A DNA stretch of 64,000 bases. Source: Thereva unica. Lineage: Eukaryota; Arthropoda; Insecta; Diptera; Therevidae. The stretch's first letter is position 1, and every line of letters begins with the position of its first letter. Positions 10,370 through 20,434 of the stretch are shown piece by piece. The stretch lies in assembly GCA_949987705.1 (NCBI GenBank), contig OX465281.1, positions 175,412,516 to 175,476,515 of the forward strand, in the 5' to 3' direction. The notes beneath the pieces are model-generated. The model was not told the origin of the DNA, did no database searches, and saw nothing but the letters and a program-made list of their open reading frames with translations. A program made the translations under genes and the position numbers.

Positions 10370-11810
10370 GTGCAACCTATTAGCAAGGCTGAAAAGATGT
10401 TTTATTTAATCAGCAACTTGAGTGGAGAGGCAAGGGCACTGATCACGCATCTACCCGTCACACATGCAAATTATGAAACAGCATGGAACATCATTGTCAA
10501 CCGTTATGACAATAAGCGATTGCTGATAAACGCAATATTAACCAAATTGCTGTCTCAACCATCATTAGCTTCAGAGTCAGCCACAGCCATAAAACGTTTA
10601 CATGACACCACCAACGAGTGTCTCCATGGCCTCCAAAATCTGGGAATCTCAGTGGACAACTGGTATCCAATCCACCTACTCATCCGAAAGGTAGACAGCA
10701 TTACACACACGCTCTATGAACAATCATTAGAGCATCCAAAGGAAGTCGGCACCATGCGGGGGCTTCTCCAGTTTCTTGAAGCACGCTTCCAAGCCCTAGA
10801 AGCTATTACACGCGAAGGAGGGACTAAGAGAAGTAATCATCCAGCGCCGCCCCCAAAGCCCCGAGTATCCCTCCCCACGCTCGCGCCAAGCCGCTTTTGC
10901 ATATTGTGTCCACCGCAAACTCATCAGCTATATAATTGCTCAGCATTCCGAGCATTGATTTCAGCAAGAAAAAGGCAATTACTACTCGACCAATCCCGAT
11001 GCTTCAATTGTTTGAGATCTGGCCATAACGCAGATGTTTGCACATTACGAAGCTGCTTAAAGTGCAACAAAAAACACAATACACTACTACACGAAGGGAA
11101 ACACACCAAAAGGGCTACCAAGGCTCCATCGCTATCGCCCAACAATAGCACCACTTTGGCAGCACGTATCACCAGTCACAATCCAGGATACGTGTTGTTA
11201 GGAACAGCCATTGTGCGTCTGCAAACACCAGATGGCAATGAAATCAGCTGCAGAGCCCTACTTGATGGCGGATCGCAATTAAGCATCATAACAGAGAGGC
11301 TAGCCAAGAAGCTCAACATCGCGAAGGTGCAAATTCCCATGACCATTGAATGCATCAACCAAGTAATCCAACGTACCAACAGCAGAGCAAATGTGCTCCT
11401 CAAGTCAAATAGAGGTTCCGCCAAAAGGGTTGATGCCCAGAAAGTCACGTTTTTCATGCGCATTAGAATCCCCGCATGCCGTTCCCGTCCCTTAGCCTAG
11501 TCGCAACAAATTTCGAAGGGGAAATTTGAAAATACATAAGCGCATTTCTTATCAATATGTGCGCAATTTTTATTTGTGTGCAGCTTTAATTTCCCCAGCT
11601 GCGCGCTCCGGCATCAACTCTTTTGGCGGAACCTCTACCTCTGCCTTTTTAATAAGATTGGAAACATTCGTGTTTCCCCTAATCACTGGTCCACAACCAG
11701 CACAATGCATGGACACTAAGTCCTGGATTATACCAGCCGATCTTAAGCTCGCTGGGGCGAGATTTCATGAGCCCAGTCTTATAGATATACTCATTGGAGC
11801 AATTAAATGA
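10370..11810 (+). pseudogene. BEL-3 gag C-terminal half with zinc knuckles and DUF1758-type protease
   Basis: The frame opens in the capsid domain (KMFYLISNLSGEARALI) and runs through LHGLQNLGISVDNWYPIHLL, a BEL/Pao gag signature. CFNCLRSGHNADVC and CLKCNKKHNTLLH are the paired zinc knuckles. The aspartic protease follows with CRALLDGGSQLSIIT (DGG in place of the more usual DSG or DTG). After KSN the reading is cut by a MITE (11412-11635), then resumes TSAFLIRLETFVFPLITG and ends IDILIGAIK. RT is missing. The protease would mature the polyprotein. Confidence 0.82.
11412..11635. mobile_element. Tc1/mariner-type MITE in the BEL-3 protease
   Basis: The termini are GAGGTTCCGCCAAAAGGG at 11412 and an inverted CTTTTGGCGGAACCTC at 11635, with TA on both sides (11410-11411 and 11636-11637). 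Removing it with one TA restores the protease reading KSN-TSAF. It is 224 bp with no coding capacity. The TA TSD fits the Tc1/mariner superfamily. Confidence 0.8.
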
Positions 11811-11902
11811 AATAACGAGGAATCGGTTATCACGATCACCTTCATTCTCAATAGCGCCATACGCCTTAGACGAATCTTGAACAGATGTTCAAGGGGGGAG
11901 AA

Positions 11903-12081
11903 TGTTTAGTTGCATAATTCTCACGGTAATAATAAATAAACAAAAAAAATCTCACAATAAATTCCATGTCTGGCCGGGTGTTATCAAAAACCCCCACAGT
12001 AATCTGAGCCTTTTAAGTTCTTTAAACCAGAAAATTATTTTATGTTGCATAGTAAGCATAAAGTTGCTGCTATCTTGTTTT
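11903..12081 (+). repeat. BEL-3 3' LTR, left part
   Basis: It follows a purine run (AAGGGGGGAGAA) and starts TGTTTAGTTGCATAATTC. It matches the 5' LTR closely apart from small indels, up to the hAT insertion. The remaining piece resumes at 14774 after the hAT. Confidence 0.78.
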
Positions 12082-12719
12082 CAGGGGCGACGCTTTCATA
12101 GGTGCGAATGGAGCACTCGCACCGGGCGCCACTGAACGAGGGCGCTAGTTCAGAATATTTAAAAAAATTAAATAATTGGAAAAAATTAAATTACATGAAC
12201 TTACACAAATTTTCAAGATACAGAAAATACAGAATTGAGCAGTAGAATGAGCGAGACGAAACACAAAATAATTTCATCTTCACGACGCTGGAGCACTTTT
12301 TGAAATTTTTGTAAAATGCACCATGTCAACTCATACAAAGAAAAAAATTTGTTCCGATGCCTCTGTGTTGCGTATTGTTGTTTACTGTGATTGATATAAA
12401 CTGCAGGGCGCTGTTGGAGCACTTTTAAATTTTGTTTCAAGTTTCGTAAAAGAGTTAAATGAGCGAAATGAGTGCAAAATATCTTGTGGCGAGAATCCTA
12501 ACTATTTTTTTATGTTATGCGAGTTATTGTGGTGCAATTTTAAATTTTGTGCTCCTGTAGGAATATAATGAAGAATATATGAGTGAAATATTTTTAATTG
12601 ATTTCAAACTTTGAGTGATACAAGTGATTAATTAATTAAAATTAATGATAATTATTAAATAAGTAATGCGCTTTTAACATGTTATTTATATTTATATGTA
12701 TGTAACTAGCTGGATCCCG

Positions 12720-13560
12720 GTGCGCCTCGCTGCACCCATCAATGTGGTGGATGGTTGTTTCACCTCTTCCCGCAGCATTATCCGTTGTAAAATATATACG
12801 CTGGCCATTTTCGAGATGGCCTACCAAATGAACCACAGTTGGATATCTCTTAAGGCCCCCATACACGGTCAAATTGGCTGTACAACCAGATTTTCATCAA
12901 ACCTATAAGCGCAATGTATTTTGATCGGCCGACCAGCCCACAATCGATAGTTTTGGTTGTACAACCGCACTTCGCTGTATAACCAATTGGACTGTGTATG
13001 GGGGCCTTTATGAACGTCAAATGAGAAAAATTGCCATACCGCTTCATTATTTCTAACATAACGTCCCATTTAATATTGTGCTATTTCGTCGATGGTATTT
13101 GCATTACCAGCACCGAAAACAGCCATATCACTCCCCTTCGTGATATATTTGAATATGTATTTGATTGATTTGACGGAATTGCAAAGTTCAACATTTATGT
13201 GAGCATTGAACGTCTTGGACAATAATGGCGAATAGAGTACATTGTCATCTTCACAATCATAACCATTAACCTTCCGAGTTATCTCTTTGCCATTGACCTT
13301 AGTTAGTCGACGATGATATAACGGGCAACCAGACCATCGTTCCCGATTACATTTTCAGAAATCAATGCTCTTGGATACCGCCTGGAACATTTCAAACATG
13401 CATCATGATTCAATCTCCTCCCATTATGGATTGCAAGTAAAAGTTATGAACAAATCTGACCATATTGATATTGGACATATCCTTTTCGGCACACAGTGCA
13501 TCAACGGTTATATCGATTTTCCAACTTTCGTTTCGAATTGTATTGATTTTCTTTGCTGAA
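12720..13560 (-). pseudogene. Helitron Rep/helicase fragment, cut by a MITE
   Basis: From about 13340 on the minus strand, frames give DDNVLYSPLLSKTFNAHIN, then YIFKYITKGSDMAVFGAG and MGRYVRNNEAVWQFFSFDVH. After the MITE comes RYPTVVHLVGHLENGQRIYF. These are familiar blocks of Helitron Rep-helicase proteins, downstream of the catalytic HUH and Tyr region. The nuclease motifs themselves and the helicase domain are missing. Several stops are present. In an intact Helitron this protein nicks and unwinds DNA for rolling-circle transposition. Confidence 0.78.
12853..13007. mobile_element. PIF/Harbinger-like MITE inside Helitron-2
   Basis: The ends are AGGCCCCCATACACGG and its inverted partner CTGTGTATGGGGGCCT, flanked by TTA on both sides (12850-12852 and 13008-13010). 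The arms continue as near-palindromic TTGG.TGTACAACC blocks. It is 155 bp, non-coding, and splits the Rep fragment. A TTA TSD (TWA) is the Harbinger hallmark. Confidence 0.82.
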
Positions 13561-14976
13561 CTTAACTAAAATTGTTAAAGGGGCCGCTCGGCTGCGCCAA
13601 ATTTGTTATTTTTCTGTTCTTTTTCACGGTTTTAAATCTCCAACCGTTCCTGTAGAAATTCAATACCACACTTTCACTTTTTGCAAATCCTACGGCATCT
13701 CACTTTAATTACCTCTAAAAATAACCAATGCAAAACCAGGGCTCACTAAGTCATAAAACCATTCCGAATCATTATAAAGAGGTGTCTAATGCTAAGTTAA
13801 AATTTTCAAAGGGGTCTTCGCCAGTGACACAATATTTCAATTTATTTTTTAAATTTTGGTTGCTACAAATTAACTTGAAAAACGAAATGTGCACCTACAG
13901 CGCCACCAGTGGAGAATTTTTTCAGTTTCTTTTCCTAAACCTTCACATAGCAATTACGAAAAAAACCTACAAATAAAGTACACAATTTGGTCCAGCCGTT
14001 TTCAAGTTTTAAGCATCCGAACACAAATCACGTTCCATTTTTATATATGTATAGATTAGAATTAATTTGGTTATTGTTTTTTTTTGTATTTTTAAGAAAC
14101 TTAAAATATTTTTCTGTGCTTATCTTCAAGGTATGAGTTACGTAAGTTTTTAGATAATTTTAATAAAAAGCAGTCTGATGTAGTTGAAGAAAATTAGGTA
14201 AATACTCAAAATATTTCCCTATGATAGATCCAAGGTATTACTGTAATGGTAAATAACAGTGGTGAATTAGTTAATAGATTTTGGTTGGTTTATTAAATTT
14301 AAAAAAAAAAAAAAACTCCATCTTCCATGTTTTGTTTTTTTGTAATTTTTTTCAAAACTAAAGGAAACTAAAGTTCACTTTGCTGTTCGGGATATACTGA
14401 TTGGGAAGACTAGTAAAAAAAGGTGGCAAAGTTTTACCAATATGGAAAATTTTAAATGTCGGAAAAAATAGAATTAACATTCAGGGTGAATAAAACAGAA
14501 GACTCTACGTTGCAAAAAGAAATGTCTGAGGAAGCTCAGCAGTGGTCAGAGATTTTAAGGCTAGCACAAAAGGATTTTTATAGATTTACGAAATGTTGTT
14601 CCTTTTCAGGAATTTATTGAAAAATAAGAAGTAAATTGTTACCAAATTAGAAGTGCCATGTGTATTTCCCGTCCTTGCGATTCAGATGAAAGAATCGTTT
14701 TATTAAATGTTCAGCTGATGGGGCGCAAATTTGCCTACTGCGCCGGGCGCAAAACAACCACGCGCCGGCCCTGCTTGTTTTGAATTTGTTTTGATGCTTG
14801 TGAAGCATCTTTTATGTGAAATAAATTTTATCATTAACTCTTGTAGATGTAAGCTGTAAATGTATCAACAAAGAGGATTCGTCAAGTTCATCTCAAATTT
14901 CTCACCACCAGTGATCACCTGGATCTAAAACATCATGTATTAGAGTCCAGTCAAGTTTAATTTATTTATTCTGTTA

Positions 14977-15780
14977 TTAACTTCCCAGTATAGGAAGTTA
15001 TTGTAATCGGTCCGAAAATCGAAATCGAAAATTTCAACGTATTTTCATCTTTCAAGGTCCCAGGAGCATTTTAAGCAAAAAATTGGGAGGAAGTATGTGT
15101 GTGTGTGTATGTGCGTACGGATGTGGTCATTTTTTCCTGCACGATATCGCGCGAACCAAAACTGATATCGACTTCGTTGAGGTGTTGTTCGAAGCGTATT
15201 AACCGAAATATGATCTGAAAAGAATTTCATGAAATTCGGTCCAGCCGTTTTTTTGTTTAAGCGACGTAAGTGATTTTTGTACCTGCACGATATCGCCCGA
15301 ACCACGAAAGATATTGACTTACTTGAGGTGCCGTTCGAAGCGTATTAGCGACAATATAATCTGAAAAGATTTTTATAATATTCGGTCCAGCGGTTTTTTG
15401 GTTTAAATGACTTAAGTGATTTTTGTACCTGCACGATATCGCGCGAACTATAAAAGATATCGACTTAGTTGACGTGCCGTTCGAAGAGTATTAACCAAAA
15501 TATGATCTGAAAAGATTTTCATAAAATTCGGTCGAGCCGTTTTTTTGTTTAAGCGACGTAAGTGATTTTTGTACCTGCACGATATGGCCCGAACCACAAA
15601 AGATATTGACTTACTTGAGGTGCCGTTCGAAGCGTATTAGCGACAATATAATCTGAAAAGATTTTTATAATATTCGGTCCAGCGGGTTTTTGGTTTAAAT
15701 GACTTAAGTGATTTTTGTACCTGCACGATACCGCGCGAACTAAAAACTATATCGACTTCATTGAGGTGCCGAAAAACATT
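14977..15780. repeat. 146-bp minisatellite, five units with dimeric higher-order pattern
   Basis: The phrase CCTGCACGATAT(C/G)G recurs at 15136, 15282, 15428, 15574 and, as CCTGCACGATACCG, 15720: exactly 146 bases apart each time. Units 2 and 4 share variants (GAACCACGAAAGATATTGAC, ATTAGCGACAATATAATC) that differ from units 1, 3 and 5, so the ancestral duplication unit was probably a 292-bp dimer. A lead-in from 14977 has CTTCCCAGTATAGGAAG, a palindrome, and a short (GT)n. Bases 14856-14976 show nothing recognisable. No protein coding. Confidence 0.85.
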
Positions 15781-15959
15781 AATACATCAATTTTATATAC
15801 ATTTTCGTCATCCTAATCTTGTAAGTGCGCACATTTAGTTTGACATTTTAGCGAAAATATTGATAAACAATTGTGACAAATTCTCGGTATTATGCATATA
15901 TTCTAACTCAATCTGTTTCATTCATTAAATCTTACTCAAACATAAATTCCTTGGAAATT

Positions 15960-16320
15960 GAAACTTCTTAATCTTTATGTTTTACTATCGTAACTAATTT
16001 TGCAACCGGTCTTAGCATTGTCTGTCCTCTTCCCAGAAATAACTTGGCAGATCTCGCGCGCCCATCTCCACCTACGATAACTTCGCTTACTCGTCCTCTC
16101 GGCCAAACGTTTCGCGGTAAATTTGGATCAGCTACAAGCACCACGTCTCCTGCTTCTATGTATATTCGGTTTCTCTTCTGACCACTTCTTCCTTGGAATT
16201 AAATCTGGCAAGTACTCCTTCACCCAACGCTTCCAAAAATGATCAGCCAATCGTTGAGCAATCCTCCATTGCTTCTTCAAATTCAAATCATCATCGTCAA
16301 AGGATCCTAAAGAGCTGTTG
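15960..16320 (-). pseudogene. BEL-1 integrase C-terminal DUF5641-type domain
   Basis: Minus-strand frames give QWRIAQRLADHFWKRWVKEY, then DPNLPRNVWPRGRVSEV and GRARSAKL, and RPVAKLVTIVKH, the domain found at the end of BEL/Pao polyproteins. The block is in more than one frame, and it is separated from the rest of the integrase by SINE-1. This domain likely aids chromatin or DNA contact in the family; that role is inference. Confidence 0.82.
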
Positions 16321-16783
16321 TTTTTTTATGTGAAAGACTAGAGACACAGGAAACGCCCTTTATACTGTGTCGACAATCTATTTTCTTCATATAGAGTGCA
16401 ATGTCGAACAGCAGCTCTAGTCGGGGAAGAAAGGAACTGTCACAACCTACCCGCGATATTTTTAGTCCACCTACTTCCAACCATTAATGTCGCGACTTTG
16501 ACATCGGGGCATCGAGAAACAACTCGCTGGAGTGTTATGCCTCCTGAAACGATTTGAATCTCATCAACCAACCGATGACATGCGCTTTTTGGTGGAGCGG
16601 GGAAGGGCTAAGGAAGGCTATGACAGGAGGGATCAGGAATGTAAAGAGGGAAGAAGAAAGAAGGAAAGTTATGTGGGTGGGAAAGTGGAAAAGGCGAAGG
16701 ACCGTGGGGCTGGCCGGGATTCGAACCCGGGACCTCTGGGATAGTAGCCAGGCGCCTTACTCCCTAGGCTACCGAGGCCACGG
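16321..16783 (-). mobile_element. SINE-1: tRNA-derived SINE
   Basis: On the minus strand the head reads GGCCTCGGTAGCCTAGGG, with A-box-like TAGCCTAGGG, and GGGTTCGAATCCCGG with the B box. The internal promoter would serve RNA polymerase III. A body of about 380 bp follows, ending in a tail with GTCTTTCACATAAAAAAA. It is nearly the same as SINE-2 at 17272-17736. It lies between the integrase core and the DUF5641-type domain of BEL-1. The TSD is not clear. Confidence 0.82.
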
Positions 16784-17271
16784 TAGGTTTTCTCCAATCA
16801 AGAAATGATTAGGTGTTAAGCTTACTTCGGCAGAGTTTTCAGACGATACATAAGTTAATGGACGACTATTAACGATGTTTTCTACTTCGGCTAATATTGT
16901 CGATAAGGTCTCTTCAGTTGGAAAACGTTCCTTCAGAATAACTTTTAACGACGACTTCACACTTTTGATTAATCGTTCCCAGGACCCACCCATATGTGGG
17001 GCTTCAGGAACGTGAAATTTCCAGTTGATCCCCTTGTCAACTCCCCGCAGATTCTTTCCATTGTCTGACCACATCACCGCGACAGATCCTCGGCGAGCGA
17101 CCATCCTTCGCAAAGCCATTATTGCTGAATCTGTAGTTAGGGAATGCGTTATCTCCAAATGGATCGCTCTGGTTGACAAACACGTGAATAGAACACCCCA
17201 CCTTTTCTCATGCCTCCTTCCAACTTTGATCAGCATGGGACCAAAATAGTCTATACCACAGTTTTTTTTTT
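16784..17271 (-). pseudogene. BEL-1 integrase core
   Basis: Minus-strand reading CGIDYFGPMLIKVGRRHEKR carries the first catalytic Asp, then CLSTRAIHLEI, then VMWSDNGKNLRG with the second Asp. MGGSWERLIKSVK contains the catalytic Glu, and the segment ends SLTPNHFLIGE. All three catalytic residues seem present. The open stretch is about 160 codons, so this piece is well kept, but SINEs cut it on both sides. The protein would insert the cDNA into chromosomes. Confidence 0.87.
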
Positions 17272-17736
17272 TTATGTGATAGACTAGAGACTTAGGGAAA
17301 GCCCCCTTTGTACTGTTCGACAATCTATTTTTTCCTATAGAATGTCGAACAGCAGCTCTAGCCGGAAGATGAGAAGTAGAGAGAGAGAAGTACATAGGAA
17401 GGAGCTGCCACAACCTAGCCGCGATATATTTTTATTCCACCTACTTCCAACCATTTCGCGACTCTGGCATCGGGGCATTTGAGAAACAACTCGCTGGAGT
17501 GTTATGCCTCCTGAAACGAGTTGAATCTCTTCAACCAACCGATGACATGCGCTTGGTGGAGTAGGGAAGGACTAGCAAAGGCTATGACAGGAGGAATCAG
17601 GAATGTAAAGAGGGGAGAAGAAAGAAGGAAAGTTATGTGGGTGGAAAAGGCGAAGGACCGTGGGGTTGGCCGGGATTCGAACCCGGGACCTCTGGGATAG
17701 TAGCCAGGCGCCTTACCCCTAGGCTACCGAGGCCCC
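17272..17736 (-). mobile_element. SINE-2: tRNA-derived SINE
   Basis: The tRNA-like head is at 17668-17734 in reverse: GGCCTCGGTAGCCTAGGGG (A box) and CCCGGGTTCGAATCCCGG (B box). The body matches SINE-1 along its length (shared AACAACTCGCTGGAGTG and CAACCGATGACATGCGC in the plus strand). The 3' tail on the minus strand reads AGTACAAAGGG...AGTCTATCACATAAAA. This tail resembles the LINE-A 3' end (see findings). The insertion splits the BEL-1 integrase between GPFTN and CGIDYFGP. Confidence 0.87.
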
Positions 17737-18790
17737 CGTTGGTGAAAGGCCCTACGTGTTGATCTAATCTTTCTGAAGGAAGATCGGCGATCTTTGGAAT
17801 CTCGGGCTGCAACTTCAATATCCGACATCTCTGACAACTAACTGCAACACTCTTTACAGATCTCCTTAAACCTAAAATCAAATACTTTCCTACTTCATTT
17901 ACTACTGTTTCAGTGTTTCCGTTCCCAAACTGAATATGATATTACTGAATGATAAGTCTAGTGTGCTTGGCTCTTCCATCCAAAACAATTGGCCTCTTCA
18001 TACCCTCCGGAACGTCCACTACTCTTCTTATTCTTCCATCCGCCCTCAGAACTCCCTGTTCATCCAGGACTGGAGATAACTGCAATAATTTACTCTCTCT
18101 TGAGGTATTTTCTTCTTTAAACATGCTATTTCTTGCCCAAAGGACTCTTCTTGACATTGGACGATTAACATATTTTCAGCTTTCTGAATCGTTTCCAAAT
18201 CTAAATTCTTCTTAATTTTCAACCTTTCAGATCTTTTGATAGAAAAGTACCTTGCTGCTTGGAGTATTCTGGCCGCACTTCGAACCAAACGCAACCAAGA
18301 TGAGAATCTTGAAACTTCCGGCAGAACTTTGGTCGACGAATTTGTAACTAGACTTACTGAGTAACAAATGTCAACTTCTTCTAAGTTTTCATCTTGGTTT
18401 TCATCGTTGAATTTTGGCCACTCATTTTCTGGACGAAAAAGAGCTTCTGGTCCTTGCAGCCATCTTTCATTTTCTTCAGGCCCTTGTCGCCACATGGTCG
18501 CATTATCTGCCACGTTCTCCTTGGTGGTTACCCACTTCCATTCCTTTACCTCAGTTCTTTCATCAATTTCCCCTAGTCGATTCGCAACAAAGGTGTTGTA
18601 ACGTCTAGCATCGTTCCTGATCCAACAAAGTACAATCCGTGAGTCAGTCCAAAAGCATCGACGTGTAATTTTCAATTCCAATTCTTGAACAACAGTTCCT
18701 CCCATTCTACTTGCAATGAGTGCAGCTTGTAGTTCGAGTCGTGGAATCGTAGTTGGCTTTACTGGAGCTACCTGAGCTTTTCCCATCACG
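17737..18790 (-). pseudogene. BEL-1 RNase H and integrase zinc domain
   Basis: From 18789 the reading gives PTTIPRLELQAALIASRM and CFWTDSRIVLCWI, the RNase H signatures of BEL/Pao. It continues to ATMWRQGPE near the RNase H end, where elements of this group usually read L.TRG..P. The long linker passes SSWLRLVRSAA and LSPVLDEQGVLRADGRI. After frameshifts comes VAVSCQRCRILKLQPEIP, the Cys half of the HHCC finger, and LPSERLDQHVGPFTN, where SINE-2 begins. Frameshifts near 18050 and 17940 break it. Confidence 0.85.
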
Positions 18791-18813
18791 AAGGATACTT
18801 CAACGGAACCATC

Positions 18814-20340
18814 CTAAGCTTCTTGGCTAGCATCGGCAAAAACATGAAGCTCCACATCTAGTCTTCCCATCTTTGAAAAGTAACATCTCGGAACACTGCA
18901 TCTCCTAATTGAGGGTAATATTTCGATCCACTGACGCCACCTTAAGAATTCTTGATCTTCTAACTTCTCATCCCAGTCTATTCCAGATCTCCACACTTGT
19001 TACAACAACATTATTCCTTGCACCGTAAACGGTACCAACATGCCAAGAGGGTCATAAATTGACATGATGACCTGCAAAACTTCACGTTTGGTCGGTCTTC
19101 TTTCCACTTCTTGTAAGTTTTTGGGAATGTTTATCTTCTTTTCATCAAAAATTATCTCATCTGAATCTTTGTTCCATTGTATTCCCAAAACTCTGTCGAT
19201 TGGTGCCTCAGCTGACTTCTCATTCCATTCGCTTTCAGTCAGGTATTCCTTTTAGCACTTCTAGATCGTTTGAGATCCATTTTCTTATTCTGAAACCACC
19301 GCTTTTGTGTATTATTGTAACTTGCTCGACTAGCCGCCTTCCCTCTTCGACCGAATCGACGCTGTCTACGTAGTCGTCAACGTAATGCTTCTTCACGATT
19401 GCTTCAACAGCTTTTGGATATATGTATTCCTTCGTTCTTTCTTCCGTTCATATTCTTCACAAATAGATGCTGGGAAGATGCTGCGCCAAAAATGAGGGAT
19501 TTCATCTTGTAGTCAGAAAACGTTGCGAAGACTGATCCTCCTGAATAATACCAACCCTTAGAAACATGTCCTGAATATCTCCAGAAAACCCAATTTTTCC
19601 CCGACGAAAATTCAGCAACACGCCAAGAGACTGCAACAAATCAGGACCACTAAGCAGTTGATTGTTCAGGCTAATTCCATCTACCTCGCTCGCTGCATCC
19701 ATCACCACTCTAACTCTTCCAGGTTTGTTAGCATTGGTCACTCCAAAATGCGGCAGGTACCAGGTTCTTTCATCTATCTTTTCGGGGTGTAGAACTTTCT
19801 CGGAAAGTCCTGCTTCGAGTAACTTTATAATTTCCTTCACGTACAACTCTCTATATTTCTCATCTCGTTTGAACTTTCGCTCAATTCCCAATAACCTTTT
19901 CAGTGCCACATCATAACTTTCTGGTAACTGTACCTTATCGCTCTTCCACAAAAGTCCTGACTCCCACTTTCCTTCAACTCGTTTAGTTGTTTTCATGAGG
20001 ATTTCTTCAGCCCGTTTATCGAACCTTGGTTTCCTGGCATAGTTCGTTATACCTAAACTATCCGGGTATACTGTTCTTTACAAGCACATTCAGATTGTCT
20101 TCTTCGCCTTCTTCAGTTCTTTCTGGCGCTTCCACGGATAGAATAAAGTTGCACTCTTCGATACCCTTCTACGTTCCGCCGAACTGACCATGTACAACCC
20201 AACCTAAAGTTGTCAACGATGCTACTGGCAAATTCTTCCCAGCTCGTATTGCTCTTGTGATTATAAGATCCCAATTGTCTTGTCCAAATAGCATCTTTGG
20301 GGCACCTTCTAAAGTAACGCATGTTATTATTCAAAGAATT
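18814..20340 (-). pseudogene. BEL-1 protease remnant and reverse transcriptase
   Basis: The upstream end (20340-20110) shows a shifted frame with a Pao-type [10 protein letters not shown] block. The reading then gives the RT N-part 19996-19502 (LPHFGVTNANKPGRVRVVMD, LSGPDLLQSLGVLL, IGFSGDIQDMFLRV). The palm continues in other frames, with VDDYVDSVDSVEEG in the YVDD-type region on the minus strand near 19370. Then PTKREVLQVIMSIYDPLGML, and LHVFADASQEA, the start of RNase H. At least five frame changes are present. Confidence 0.8.
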
Positions 20341-20434
20341 TTATTTTAAACCATATCGTACTTTTGTAAAGCATAGCATAACAGCAATAAAAACACGAAA
20401 AAAATGCGAAACAAGAAAATATTAATATATTGCC

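Larger units (their letters stand above)
12716..14055 (-). mobile_element. Helitron-2, degenerate, inside hAT-2
   Basis: On the minus strand it starts TCTATACATATATAAAAATG (at 14055, after an A) and ends in CTAG (at 12716, followed by T), the rolling-circle Helitron rules. A short hairpin can form from GGTGC...GCACC about 15 bases before the CTAG end. It carries a broken Rep protein fragment. No TSD is expected and none is seen. Confidence 0.82.
12082..14773. mobile_element. hAT-2: hAT-type transposon in the BEL-3 3' LTR
   Basis: The ends are CAGGGGCGACGC and GCGCCGGCCCTG, imperfect TIRs with the CAGGG start common in hAT elements. The 8-bp TSD CTTGTTTT is exact (12074-12081 and 14774-14781). 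The interior is mostly non-coding and is cut by a Helitron. Between 14480 and 14600 a short frame (EMSEEAQQWSEILRLAQKDF) faintly resembles the region near the start of the hAT catalytic domain, but I would not insist on it. Confidence 0.85.
9024..14855 (+). mobile_element. BEL-3: BEL/Pao LTR element carrying only gag and protease
   Basis: A 5' LTR, primer-binding site, gag with zinc knuckles, a DUF1758-type aspartic protease region, a short tail and a 3' LTR follow in order. Reverse transcriptase, RNase H and integrase are absent: the protease end runs within about 90 bases to the 3' LTR. The copy is further broken by a TA-flanked MITE in the protease and by a hAT in the 3' LTR. The 3' LTR stops matching the 5' LTR after GATGTAAG near 14855, so it is truncated. 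It would have needed another BEL element for replication proteins. Confidence 0.82.
15950..20340 (-). mobile_element. BEL-1: degenerate BEL/Pao element with two SINE insertions
   Basis: On the minus strand, from 20340 downward, one reads protease remnants, RT, RNase H, the HHCC and core of integrase and a C-terminal DUF5641-type domain, the standard BEL/Pao pol order. The upstream gag and 5' LTR are missing; homology stops near 20340. Two tRNA-headed SINEs in the same orientation split the integrase. I could not define the 3' LTR. Confidence 0.85.

Noticed and set aside
14977..15780. CRISPR-like array
   Set aside because: The 146-bp units abut with no unique spacers, in a eukaryotic context. 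It is a minisatellite.
17668..17734. tRNA gene on the minus strand (A and B boxes, 67 bases)
   Set aside because: It is the head of a SINE with a body and LINE-like tail, and a second copy at about 16.7 kb has the same downstream sequence. The cloverleaf is not convincing.
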